Shown here: positions 53,239 through 62,337 of the stretch, piece by piece
How the letters are laid out: each line of letters opens with the position of its first letter
How positions within the stretch are numbered: the stretch's first letter is position 1
Assembly: GCA_002360495.1 (NCBI GenBank)
Contig: DEQO01000095.1
Coordinates: forward strand, 1-64,000
Origin: Flavobacteriales bacterium UBA3364
GTDB taxonomy: Bacteria > Bacteroidota > Bacteroidia > Flavobacteriales_F > PHOS-HE28
Length of the DNA stretch: 64,000 nucleotides
Direction of reading: 5' to 3'
The notes under the pieces: generated by a model
The model's input: only the letters and a program-made list of their open reading frames with translations
What the model was told of the DNA's origin: nothing
The model's database searches: none
Made by a program: the position numbers and the translations under genes

Positions 53239-54699
53239 TTACCGTAGGTCGAATTCCTGAAGTAGGTCTTCCCGTTCCAGCCGTGTCGCAAGGGTACGCA
53301 TCGCTTCCAGTGCTTCGGTCCTTCGCCATGGAAGCGTACGAGGATCATTGGCCTGCAACCGAAGCGACGATGCCAGATGCTCCACTGCACGCGACCGCTT
53401 GTTGCGCCGGGCGTACTCCTTGTATTTGATCCAATGCGCCTCTGCGTTGGGCTTCAATGCCAGACTGGAATCCGCATGGGCCCGTCCGATGACACGGTCC
53501 CGTAGCTGCAACAGGACCCGTGCGAGGTGGGCATGTGCGGTGGCTTGTTGAAGTGTGTCATGATCCACACGGGCGGTATCCAACATAGCTTGGAACGTGT
53601 CGCGGGCCTTCCTCTCATCACCCGTTCGCTCCAGGACCAGACCTCTATCGCCGAGCAGGCGCGCGGACCAAGCCCGGTCCGTAGGTGGATGTAGTTGCAC
53701 GGAAATGGAAGCGCTATCGACGGCTAAAAGCAGATCGTGCGATCCGGTACTATCGCGCTGGAGCCAGACCGCACGGTCCAATGCATCCAGCTTTTCCTCA
53801 TCCCAACCCTTCGCCTGTCGCAAATGGACGCGTGTTAGTTGCAGGAGTTGATCGAAAGCTCCGGCATGGTCGCCACTGGCGAGTAGCGCATCAGCCCGCA
53901 ACTTGTAGCTACCGGCTGTCACGCTGATCACGGTATCGGCCTCGGCGACCATGCGTTTGCCCTTGGCTTTTTCCCTGGCCGCTTTTTGGTATTCCTCTTG
54001 CAACCGCTCCTCGTTCAGGACGATGAGGACGCTGTCGATCTCGCCCCGTTCGAACAACTTATAGGCCTGGATGTAGAGTTCGCTGGCGCCATCAAGGTCC
54101 ACCGTAGCGAATTCATTGGCCAATTCCTGCGCACGCGAAAGAGCCTGGTCGCGTTGCTTGGTGAGCAGTTCGATGGCTTCATTCATGTCCGCGACCTTGG
54201 CGCCGAACTCCGCCTCCAACGCGGCGAGGCGCTCCTTTAGCGAACGTTGCTCCGAACGCAATGAATCCATGCGGACCTTGAAGCTTTTCCCGATGCTGGT
54301 GGTGGCGATGTTGTAGAACTTCATCTGCGCCTCGGCCAGCTTGTCGGGATCGGCCATGACCACCACGAGCGGATCCTTGCGTCCCACGATGACCTGGTCC
54401 ATTTCGCGAACGTTCACCACGGTAAGCGAGGCGTGCGAGACACTGAGCCGGACCGGTGTGCCGAACTTGACCCCATTGAATTCCAGTGCGAACTGGCCTT
54501 GTTTGTCCGTGGTGGTGGCCTTGGCGAAAGAAGCTCGGATGCTGGCCCCCTTAACATACTGGCGCTTGCCCGTTTCATACTGGCTGTTCTGGATGGCGAC
54601 GGTGCCTGTGAGGGGGATGGATTGCGAAAAGGCCGGATCGACCATCACCCAAGTCACGGGGATGATCATCCACCTGAGCGATGCCAGAAAACACTTCAT
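53239..54699 (-). CDS. secreted TPR-family protein, short paralogue 4
   Basis: A 486-residue member of the same family, the shortest. The N-terminal domain is very close to its siblings (LTGTVAIQNSQYETGKRQYV, ASIRASFAKATTTDKQGQFA), followed by the coiled coil and SYKLRADALLASGDHAGAF. Only a few TPR-like helical pairs follow (DRAWSARLLGDRGLVLERTG) before the tail LEREDLLQEFDLR. I start at 54699, where the signal peptide begins; the ATG at 54801 overlaps the previous stop but would add 34 Pro/Gly-rich residues before the signal. A short dyad, CGTGGAT-G-ATCCACG (54701-54715), abuts the chosen start. Confidence 0.82.
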   Translation of the reverse strand: MKCFLASLRWMIIPVTWVMVDPAFSQSIPLTGTVAIQNSQYETGKRQYVKGASIRASFAKATTTDKQGQFALEFNGVKFGTPVRLSVSHASLTVVNVREMDQVIVGRKDPLVVVMADPDKLAEAQMKFYNIATTSIGKSFKVRMDSLRSEQRSLKERLAALEAEFGAKVADMNEAIELLTKQRDQALSRAQELANEFATVDLDGASELYIQAYKLFERGEIDSVLIVLNEERLQEEYQKAAREKAKGKRMVAEADTVISVTAGSYKLRADALLASGDHAGAFDQLLQLTRVHLRQAKGWDEEKLDALDRAVWLQRDSTGSHDLLLAVDSASISVQLHPPTDRAWSARLLGDRGLVLERTGDERKARDTFQAMLDTARVDHDTLQQATAHAHLARVLLQLRDRVIGRAHADSSLALKPNAEAHWIKYKEYARRNKRSRAVEHLASSLRLQANDPRTLPWRRTEALEAMRTLATRLEREDLLQEFDLR

Positions 54700-54797
54700 C
54701 CGTGGATGATCCACGAAAGGAAGCAACCTGAGCCGGTTCCCTGGCGATCCCCCAGGAGGCCAGGGATCGTTCCCACCGCCAGGCAATGTCGCACGCA

Positions 54798-57254
54798 TCA
54801 TAGGTCGTACTTCTTGATCAAGTCAGTCCGTCCCGTCCGTTGCGCCACCGCACGCAGAGCACGCTCCAACTCATCCCTGCCGACACGCCCTTCATCCGCC
54901 TTCGTTCCAAGAGTCTCCATGCATTCAACTAGGTATTCAAGCGATGCCGCATCGTCCTTCGCCAAGAGGTGGAGTATCCACGAAGCGTGCACGTTCGGAG
55001 CAATGGAAAGAGCCTCGTGCGCGTACGCCTCGGCCTGTTGTTCTTCACCTGTCGCCAACAGGCACATCGCGAGGGATGCCTTGCGTGGGGCCAGGCTCGG
55101 ATGCGCCTTGCCGTCCGACTGCTCGCCGATGCTGATCGCCCGTTCGAAGTGCTCTCGTGCTTGTGTGGTATCGCCCGCGAGTATCAGGGCATTGCCGATG
55201 TTCTCCTCCGTATGACCAAGGTCCGCATGGGTGGGTCCAAGGACCGCCGCTTCGATCGCCTGAGCACGACGCAAGTAGTACAGCGCCGAATCAGCATTCC
55301 CCAGGTGTATCCATTGGATGCCCAAGCCTCCAAGTGCTTCGGCCACGGCGTCATGCTCTTCACCATGCGTCGCTACCCTGATCCGAAGGCTCTCCCGGTA
55401 GGCTGCCAAGGCCTCTTCATGCGCTCCACGTTCACCAAGCGAACTTGCCTTGTTCGCCAGGACGGTCGCAACGTATGGGTGATCCGGCCCCAGTTCATGC
55501 GTGAAGATGCGTAGTGCATTCTCGTAATGTGGCAGGGCTTCGTCCCGTCGACGTAGGTCATCCAGTTTTGAGGCGATGTTGTTATGGGAGATCCCCACAG
55601 CGAAATGATCGGGTCCTAGTAGGGCAAGCTGGATGTCCATCGCCTCGCGGTAGTTGGCCAATGCGCCTTCGTCATCGCCCATCCGGCTGCGCACGCGGCC
55701 GATGTTATTGATCGTGGCCGCCGTAGCGGTATGCTGCCGCCCATAGAGCCGCTCCTCCAGGACAAGGCAGGAGTCGTGGTACAGGAGTGCCTGGGGATAG
55801 TCTCCCAACTCATCGCACACATAACCAAGGTTGCCTAGGACCACGGTGAGGTCCACGCCTTTGATCCCGTTCGCGATGAGCCTTCTGCGCTGCGCCAGGC
55901 TCCGCTGGTAGATGGCATACGCTTCCTTGTAACGACCGAGGTAGTCCATCCTGTACCCGAGCGAATTGGTCAAGGCGGCCTCTTCCACGGTCCCTGATCG
56001 ACCGGTCTCTTGTATGATCATCAATGCTTTTTCGGTATAGACCAGCGCTGAATCATACTGGCCCAGTGCACTGAAGACATTACCGATGCCCGAAAGCGGC
56101 TCGATAAGCCCGGAGCGGTCGGTCGCTTCTGTGCGTCGGCGAAGCTTCAGTGCTTCGCGGTACAGTTCCATGGCCTCTTCAGGGCGTCCCTCGTCCTCGC
56201 GGAGGATAGCGATCTCGAGGATGGTCTGAACGGCCTCCGGATGTTCCCGCCCGAATGTCCGTTGGACCAGGTGAAGAGCGCTATCCAACGAAGCGTTGGC
56301 CGCAGGCAATCGGGCCATGCGCACCTGCATCGATCCGAACGCGCGCAAGAACAGCGCTCTATCCAAAATGGAGAACGCATCCGGTTGCTCCCGCTGAATG
56401 GTGTCCATTCGAGAAAGGACGGTCAAAGCGGCGCTCAGGTCCAGCGATAGACGCAGCACATCGGACTTCAGTCGGTACGCTGCGAACACTTCCCGGATAC
56501 TCTTGTTCGCATTCTCCACGAGTCGATCACCCTTCGCGCGTTGGTCCTGTGCGCTCCCCAACGACCTTTCCAGCTTCTCCGCGCTGAGGATCGAGAGTAC
56601 ACTGTCCATCGCACCGCGCTGCATGGCGCCATAGGCAGAACGGTATTCCGCGCTGGAGCGATCAAGGTCGACCGTGGCCAGCATGCGTGCAAGGTCCTGC
56701 ACCTGTTGCAAGGCCGCTTCACGTTGCAAGGCGAGTGCTTCCAGTGCTTCACCCAGGGTGGAGATCGAATCCGCGAGCAGCAGGTTGACCTCCTTGATAC
56801 GGTCTGAAACAGCCAACCCTTCGTTCTGCAACCGGCGAGACCGTTCTTCGAACGTACGCATGACCTGCTCGGTGGAAACGTGATAGAAACGTTCCTGCAC
56901 CGCAGCGAGTCGCTCAGGGTCGGCCATGATCACCTCCAGCGATGGACCGCCGAGTACGGCAGCCTCCAGGTCGGACCGGTTCACGACCTCGAGGCCGGGT
57001 TTCTCCACTGAGACACGCACCGGTGCACCCGTAGAAACACCTGAGAAGTTGAGGATGAATGTACCATCCTTATCCGATGATACTGCTTTCGCGAAAGGTG
57101 CGCGCACGCTGGCATCGCTCACGTAGACCTTCTTGCCGGTCTCGTAGGCGCTGTTCTGGATGGTGATGGTGCCCGTTAAGGAGACCGCTTGACCCCTGAC
57201 CATTCCATGCACAGACAGCAGGAACAGCAGCAACATTGTAGGCAGCAAGTTCAT
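54798..57254 (-). CDS. secreted TPR protein, paralogue 3
   Basis: An 818-residue protein. The signal peptide is MLLLFLLSVHGMVRGQ. The N-terminal domain reads LTGTITIQNSAYETGKKVYV and ASVRAPFAKAVSSDKDGTFI; then comes a coiled coil (about 110-190), IREVFAAYRLKSDVL and many 42-residue KLC-type TPRs, such as LGPDHPYVATVLANKASSLG and GPTHADLGHTEENIGNALIL. The tail TGRTDLIKKYDL is the most diverged of the six. The start overlaps the stop of paralogue 2 by 4 bases (ATGA). Confidence 0.88.
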   Translation of the reverse strand: MNLLPTMLLLFLLSVHGMVRGQAVSLTGTITIQNSAYETGKKVYVSDASVRAPFAKAVSSDKDGTFILNFSGVSTGAPVRVSVEKPGLEVVNRSDLEAAVLGGPSLEVIMADPERLAAVQERFYHVSTEQVMRTFEERSRRLQNEGLAVSDRIKEVNLLLADSISTLGEALEALALQREAALQQVQDLARMLATVDLDRSSAEYRSAYGAMQRGAMDSVLSILSAEKLERSLGSAQDQRAKGDRLVENANKSIREVFAAYRLKSDVLRLSLDLSAALTVLSRMDTIQREQPDAFSILDRALFLRAFGSMQVRMARLPAANASLDSALHLVQRTFGREHPEAVQTILEIAILREDEGRPEEAMELYREALKLRRRTEATDRSGLIEPLSGIGNVFSALGQYDSALVYTEKALMIIQETGRSGTVEEAALTNSLGYRMDYLGRYKEAYAIYQRSLAQRRRLIANGIKGVDLTVVLGNLGYVCDELGDYPQALLYHDSCLVLEERLYGRQHTATAATINNIGRVRSRMGDDEGALANYREAMDIQLALLGPDHFAVGISHNNIASKLDDLRRRDEALPHYENALRIFTHELGPDHPYVATVLANKASSLGERGAHEEALAAYRESLRIRVATHGEEHDAVAEALGGLGIQWIHLGNADSALYYLRRAQAIEAAVLGPTHADLGHTEENIGNALILAGDTTQAREHFERAISIGEQSDGKAHPSLAPRKASLAMCLLATGEEQQAEAYAHEALSIAPNVHASWILHLLAKDDAASLEYLVECMETLGTKADEGRVGRDELERALRAVAQRTGRTDLIKKYDL

Positions 57255-59989
57255 TCCAGACCGAATTCTTTCAGCACGTCCTGTCGCTTCATCCGTGTGG
57301 CCAGTAGTTTCAGGTCCGGATCCGCTTCAGGTCTCTTTGACCCCACAGGATAATGGGCGATGACACGGTGGTAATCGATCAATCGCCGCAAGGTTTCGTC
57401 ATCCTTCCCTGCATCGCGAGCAATGATGTAGTGCTGCCAGACGGGAGCATGATCCGGATGAATAGCCAGGGATGAATCCAGGGTCGCGATGGCACGGTCA
57501 TCACGACCGAGCAGATGTTCCATTTCACCAATGGAGCAAAGCATATATCCGGCCCATCCGGTATCCGGTGGGTTGGTGTTCAAGGAAGCGCTCAAACCAC
57601 TCCTGAACGAGGTGATCGCACCTTCGAGGTCCTTTTCCTCCTTCTGGACACGTGCGACGAAGGTGTAGGCGAGAGCTCTGTCACCAGCACTGCTGGTGCT
57701 ATCAGCGTTCGCGACCGCCACGGCACGGTCGGCCAGCACGCGTGCACCTTGCATATCGAACCTGCCCTTGACCCGGCATTTGATCCCCCAAACCAGCCAT
57801 ATCATGGCCGATGGGTCATCCGGTCCGAACAACGCAGTGTATTCATGTCCGGAACTATCCGCACAGGCCGCGCATTCCGGGAAATTGCCCGCACGTTCAT
57901 GCGTGCTGGCGAGGAGATCCCACACCGAAGCAACGGATTGATGCGGAGAGGGTAGCACACGCTTGTAGATGTGTTGGGCGCTCCTCAGATGAACCAGCGC
58001 AGAATCCGTCATACGATGATCGTGGTACAGACGACCGATCTGTGTTTCCAGATCGGCCACATGCAGGTGAAGCGGTCCGCGCTCGGCAATGAGTGCTGTG
58101 CGCGCCCCATCGAAGCACCATAGCGCACTGTCGAGATCACCCTTTCTGCCGTACAATGCACCCTGATCGGCCAACAGACTCGCAGCCTTCATCCCTTGGA
58201 GCATACCGTTCTGCCGAGCGATGGCGACGGCTGATCCGAGTTCCCGTTGAGCACCGACCATATCCTCCCTCGCCAGGTAGATCTCCGATCGACACTTGTG
58301 CACATCCACATTGGCCGCCGCCAGCGGACCGAGCAAACGATGCTGAATGGCCAAGGCCGTGTCGAACTGTGCCATGGCGAGGGGATTACGATCGAGGTCT
58401 TTCAATACAAGTCCACTGTATACATGGATGTTCGCCACGTGTGGATGGTCCTCCCCCAATGAGGCTCGTAAAATGCGACCCGCCTCTGCGTAGCCTTCGA
58501 CCGCCTCATCGAAGCGACCTTGCATATGCATGGCTCTGGCCAGGATGGAAATGGAAGCGGCGATCTCCGGATGGTCCGCTACCAACCGCCCTTTGCGCTT
58601 GATCAAGCTCTGCTCCGCCACTAGCCGACCCTCATCCAGCGATCCAATGCCCAACAGTGGGTCGGCCATGTCGAACAAGCCTTGTGCAATACGTGGGTGG
58701 TCCGGTTCCAAATGGCGTTGCCAGATGCCGAGCGCCAAGCGCAGATCGACCATGGCCCCCTCGAGCGTACCCATCCCTATCTTGATCTTACCACGGGCGT
58801 TGTAGGCGTAAGCCAAGCCGAGGCTATCTCCAGGGTGTGCCAGCTCCAGTGCAATGGCTTTCTCCACTTCGGTCGTTGCTTCGCCATAACGGCTCATTTG
58901 CATCAACACCAAGGCCAGCTCGCTGTGCATGGCAGCGATCTCCGGATGCCCCACGGGCAAGTGTTGCTCGGCCAATTGAACGCCGCGTTGAGCATGTGCA
59001 AGCGCGCTATCCACCGCAACGATCACCTGCTCCAACAAGACCAGGTCGTGCAGCGATCGCACCAATTCCAAAGGCTCGAACGCGTCGGCTTGTTCGGACA
59101 TGATAGCGTGGATACGTTGTTCGGTAGCGATGGCCGCCGCGTATTGCAGGCGGGTTTCCTGCACGTCGGCTTTCAGTCGATAGCTCTGGACCAGTTGGCG
59201 GATGCTCGTATTCGCACCGGCCACGGTGGCCCCTCCCTGCTGCTTTTGCGCCAACGCTGTGGAATACTCCTTGTCCAGCCGATCGGAGCGCAACAGCGCC
59301 AGAACGCTGTCCACGTTCCCGTTCCGATACAGTTCGTAGGCCTTGCGATATGTTGCCGAAACGTCGTCCAGATCCACGGCTGCGAAGCGTTCGGCCAGTT
59401 CCCCGGAGCGCGCCAATGCCTCGCTATGTTGGGCGGTAATGCGTTCGACGGCCGCCTCCATGTTCCGCAGGGTATCCGCCAGCTCCTTGTTCAGCATCGC
59501 GATACGTTGCTCCACCGCGATCGTGGTATCGCGCAGGACATCCATGCGGCGCTTGAAGGCTTCGTTGATGGAAGCGGTCGCCACATTGTAGAACGCCGTT
59601 CGTGCAGCAGCGAGCTTGCCCGCTTCGGCCATGACCACCTGAACGCCGGCACTACCACCCGCAACCACCTGTTGCAGCTCACGCATATTCACCACCTCCA
59701 AACCCGTCTTCTCCACGGTGATGGGCACTGCTGTACCTCTTGCCACGCCAACGAAAGCAAGGGTGAAGGCTCCTTGCCTGTCACTCGTCGTGGCCTTAGC
59801 GAACGGGGCCCGGATGCGTGCGTCGCTCACGTAGACCTTCTTGCCGGTCTCGTAGGCGCTGTTCTGGATGGTGACGGTACCCGACAGGGGTAACGACTGT
59901 GCGAAGCTTGCGGCGACGTAGAACAGTAGACTGCATATGGCTGTGCATCGCAGCAAGATCGTTCGATTTATTCCGTCCGGTGGTAGCAT
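57251..59989 (-). CDS. secreted TPR protein, paralogue 2
   Basis: A 912-residue protein from the ATG at 59989; a TTG at 60007 overlapping the previous stop is an alternative and adds six residues. The signal region is TILLRCTAICSLLFYVAASFAQ-like. The N-terminal domain reads LSGTVTIQNSAYETGKKVYV and ARIRAPFAKATTSDRQGAFT, closest to paralogue 3. A coiled coil, IRQLVQSYRLKADVQE and extended TPRs follow (HLPVGHPEIAAMHSELALVL, LEPDHPRIAQGLFDMADPLL). The tail is MKRQDVLKEFGLE. Confidence 0.88.
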   Translation of the reverse strand: MLPPDGINRTILLRCTAICSLLFYVAASFAQSLPLSGTVTIQNSAYETGKKVYVSDARIRAPFAKATTSDRQGAFTLAFVGVARGTAVPITVEKTGLEVVNMRELQQVVAGGSAGVQVVMAEAGKLAAARTAFYNVATASINEAFKRRMDVLRDTTIAVEQRIAMLNKELADTLRNMEAAVERITAQHSEALARSGELAERFAAVDLDDVSATYRKAYELYRNGNVDSVLALLRSDRLDKEYSTALAQKQQGGATVAGANTSIRQLVQSYRLKADVQETRLQYAAAIATEQRIHAIMSEQADAFEPLELVRSLHDLVLLEQVIVAVDSALAHAQRGVQLAEQHLPVGHPEIAAMHSELALVLMQMSRYGEATTEVEKAIALELAHPGDSLGLAYAYNARGKIKIGMGTLEGAMVDLRLALGIWQRHLEPDHPRIAQGLFDMADPLLGIGSLDEGRLVAEQSLIKRKGRLVADHPEIAASISILARAMHMQGRFDEAVEGYAEAGRILRASLGEDHPHVANIHVYSGLVLKDLDRNPLAMAQFDTALAIQHRLLGPLAAANVDVHKCRSEIYLAREDMVGAQRELGSAVAIARQNGMLQGMKAASLLADQGALYGRKGDLDSALWCFDGARTALIAERGPLHLHVADLETQIGRLYHDHRMTDSALVHLRSAQHIYKRVLPSPHQSVASVWDLLASTHERAGNFPECAACADSSGHEYTALFGPDDPSAMIWLVWGIKCRVKGRFDMQGARVLADRAVAVANADSTSSAGDRALAYTFVARVQKEEKDLEGAITSFRSGLSASLNTNPPDTGWAGYMLCSIGEMEHLLGRDDRAIATLDSSLAIHPDHAPVWQHYIIARDAGKDDETLRRLIDYHRVIAHYPVGSKRPEADPDLKLLATRMKRQDVLKEFGLE

Positions 59990-60003
59990 GGTTCGTTGCT
60001 CGA

Positions 60004-62325
60004 TCAATCCGTGAGGTTGAATTCCTGCAAGACATCCTTTCGATCCAGCCGTACCGCCAATTCCTTCAGGGCATGCATAAGTACCTTCTTCTGTTCGGGA
60101 TCGGTGTCTTCATCGCATAATCTCGCACTCTTGATGAGATGCTCCAACGAATCGCTCTTCCGATCCTGGTCCATCGCGATCTTGCTGAGGTACCATTCGG
60201 CTTGCTGATGAGGAGTGATCGCGATCGTTCCCTCCAACACGGCGCGGGCGCTGTCCAATTCACCCAGACGGTACAAGGCCTTTCCCAACTCATTCTCATA
60301 GTCCACCACGTTCACTTGAGGGTCATGATAGCCGACAGCCTCTTTCACGCGGGGCAGATATTTGCGGAACAGCTCAACCGCAGCAGTATCACGCCCAAGG
60401 GCTACCAGGTCATATGCCATGCGGCAACCCGCGTCCAATATCAAGATATTGTCAGGCCCAAGGTTCCTTGTGCGGATCTCGAACGCAAGACTATCCTCCA
60501 GCAGTGCACCTTCGGCATCACCCAAGACCGCTTTGATCCTTGCCATAGCAAGACGGACGTCTGCGATACTCCCATGTGTTGCACCATACAACTTCGTGAA
60601 AATACCAAGGCAACGTTCATACGCTTCCAGCGCGGCCTCATGTTCGCCCATACTTTTCAGGATCGCACCACGGACCCCGTGCATCCCCGCCATGCTGCTA
60701 TGCTCCTCAGGCACCAAACCATCGTTCAGGATCAAGGTCGAATCCAATATGGCCAGCGACTCCTTGAACTTTCCTCTTTCCGCAACGCATAAGGATAAAT
60801 TGATGGACGCAACGAACACATGCGGATGACCCGGACCGACTTCCTTCATCAGCGAGGATCTTCCCGAACGCATGGCGGGTTCCGCCTTGGCCAGATCCCC
60901 CATCATGAAGTACAATCCCCCTACATTGATCATGAACCGGGCGCTGGGCCGTGAGCCTGCGGTCCGGGACAGTTCATCCGCCTGCTCGTACATGGCCACC
61001 GCCTGCTCGTATGCTCCCAGGTCCTTATGACATAGCATCAGGGCATGCAGACTCGCCTGGACCTCCGGGTGATCCGATGGATGAGCAGCCTGGCGCAACG
61101 CTAGACACTTCTTCAGGTGTGGCATGGCCGCATTCGGATCCCCGCTGTATCGCAACCCCATTCCCAGCAAATACTCCAAGTCCGCGACCCATAGCGGCTT
61201 CTCCTCCTCATGCCCCCGCATCAATGTGGAGGCTTCATCAAGCAAATTGAACGCCTTGGCCAGGGAATCGGAATCAAGCATCGCATTGGCCCATGGCGCC
61301 AGGAAACGGACCTGCTCGATGTGATCATCGCCAAGGTGTTCTCGTACCCGTTCACGGCCCCGACGGTACTCAGCGGCAGCCTCGGTTTCGCGGGCCATGG
61401 ACCGCAGCACTCCCCCTCTTCTGAAGGCTAGTTCATAATCCACATCGATCGTAAAGGCATCGGGATCAGCCTTCATCATTGCTGCCATTCCATCCAATGT
61501 ATTGAGCGCACCCCTGTGATCCAGTGTCGCACTCAGCACATCCGCTTTCAATCCGAAGCTCTTGTAAACTTGTCGAATTGCCTCATTGGCTTGGGCGACA
61601 AGCTCAACGCCCTGCGCCCGATCTTTCCGGGCTGATGCGTAGTCTGCGTCCAAACGCTCCTTGTCCAGCAGCAACAACGTGGCATCCACGTCACCCCGCT
61701 GAAATGCGACGTATGCCTGACGGAACAGATCTGATGTCCCATCCAGATCGGTGGTCGCGAACTGTCGCGCCAGTTCAACGGCGTGGCCCAGCGCTCTTTC
61801 CCGTTCTGCGGTCAACACGTCGATCGCATCATGCAAGGTGCCAACCTCCTTATCGCTAGCCGTCTCGAAGGCGGCCAAGCGGTCGGACAAGGCAATGTTC
61901 TCATCCTTCAAGGCGGACAATCTTCGGTGGTAGCTGGCCGCCACAGCATCAGTGGCGATCTTGTAGAACTGCTCCTGTGCCTCCGCGAGTTTGTGCGCAT
62001 CGGCCATCACTACTTCCACCACGGAAGTGCGACCGAGGATCACGCTCTGCACCTCACTGTAGTTCACCACTTCATAGCCCTGCTTGCTCACGGTGAGGCG
62101 CACTGGGGTTCCGCTGCCAACACCTGCGAATTCCAACTTGAACTGGCCGGCGTTGTCGGATGTGGTCGGCTTGGACAAGGGTGCACGTACGCTGGCATCG
62201 CTGATGAACTGGCGCTTTCCGGTCTCGTACTGGCTGTTCTGGATGGCGATGGTGCCGGAAAGGGAGATGGATTGGGCCGCTATCAGGGCGGAGCTGATCA
62301 ACGGAAAGAGAGCGATCAAGCGCAT
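60004..62325 (-). CDS. secreted TPR protein, paralogue 1
   Basis: A 773-residue protein. The signal peptide is MRLIALFPLISSALIAAQ. The N-terminal immunoglobulin-like domain (about 18-110) reads LSGTIAIQNSQYETGKRQFI, ASVRAPLSKPTTSDNAGQFK and QGYEVVNYSEVQSVILGR. A coiled coil runs from about 110 to 190, with the junction IRQVYKSFGLKADVL, then KLC-type TPRs (HPSDHPEVQASLHALMLCHK, VGPGHPHVFVASINLSLCVA). The tail is LDRKDVLQEFNLTD. It is the first TPR gene after the RX4H membrane protein, 12 bases downstream. No enzyme motif was found; a binding or sensor role is inferred. Confidence 0.88.
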   Translation of the reverse strand: MRLIALFPLISSALIAAQSISLSGTIAIQNSQYETGKRQFISDASVRAPLSKPTTSDNAGQFKLEFAGVGSGTPVRLTVSKQGYEVVNYSEVQSVILGRTSVVEVVMADAHKLAEAQEQFYKIATDAVAASYHRRLSALKDENIALSDRLAAFETASDKEVGTLHDAIDVLTAERERALGHAVELARQFATTDLDGTSDLFRQAYVAFQRGDVDATLLLLDKERLDADYASARKDRAQGVELVAQANEAIRQVYKSFGLKADVLSATLDHRGALNTLDGMAAMMKADPDAFTIDVDYELAFRRGGVLRSMARETEAAAEYRRGRERVREHLGDDHIEQVRFLAPWANAMLDSDSLAKAFNLLDEASTLMRGHEEEKPLWVADLEYLLGMGLRYSGDPNAAMPHLKKCLALRQAAHPSDHPEVQASLHALMLCHKDLGAYEQAVAMYEQADELSRTAGSRPSARFMINVGGLYFMMGDLAKAEPAMRSGRSSLMKEVGPGHPHVFVASINLSLCVAERGKFKESLAILDSTLILNDGLVPEEHSSMAGMHGVRGAILKSMGEHEAALEAYERCLGIFTKLYGATHGSIADVRLAMARIKAVLGDAEGALLEDSLAFEIRTRNLGPDNILILDAGCRMAYDLVALGRDTAAVELFRKYLPRVKEAVGYHDPQVNVVDYENELGKALYRLGELDSARAVLEGTIAITPHQQAEWYLSKIAMDQDRKSDSLEHLIKSARLCDEDTDPEQKKVLMHALKELAVRLDRKDVLQEFNLTD

Positions 62326-62337
62326 GGGGTGGCGTTC

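Noticed and set aside
47779..62325. CHAT protease domains at the ends of the TPR proteins
   Set aside because: No His/Cys catalytic pair occurs in the C-terminal parts; they end in TPR-like helices and the short common tail. The caspase-like domain is on a separate gene.
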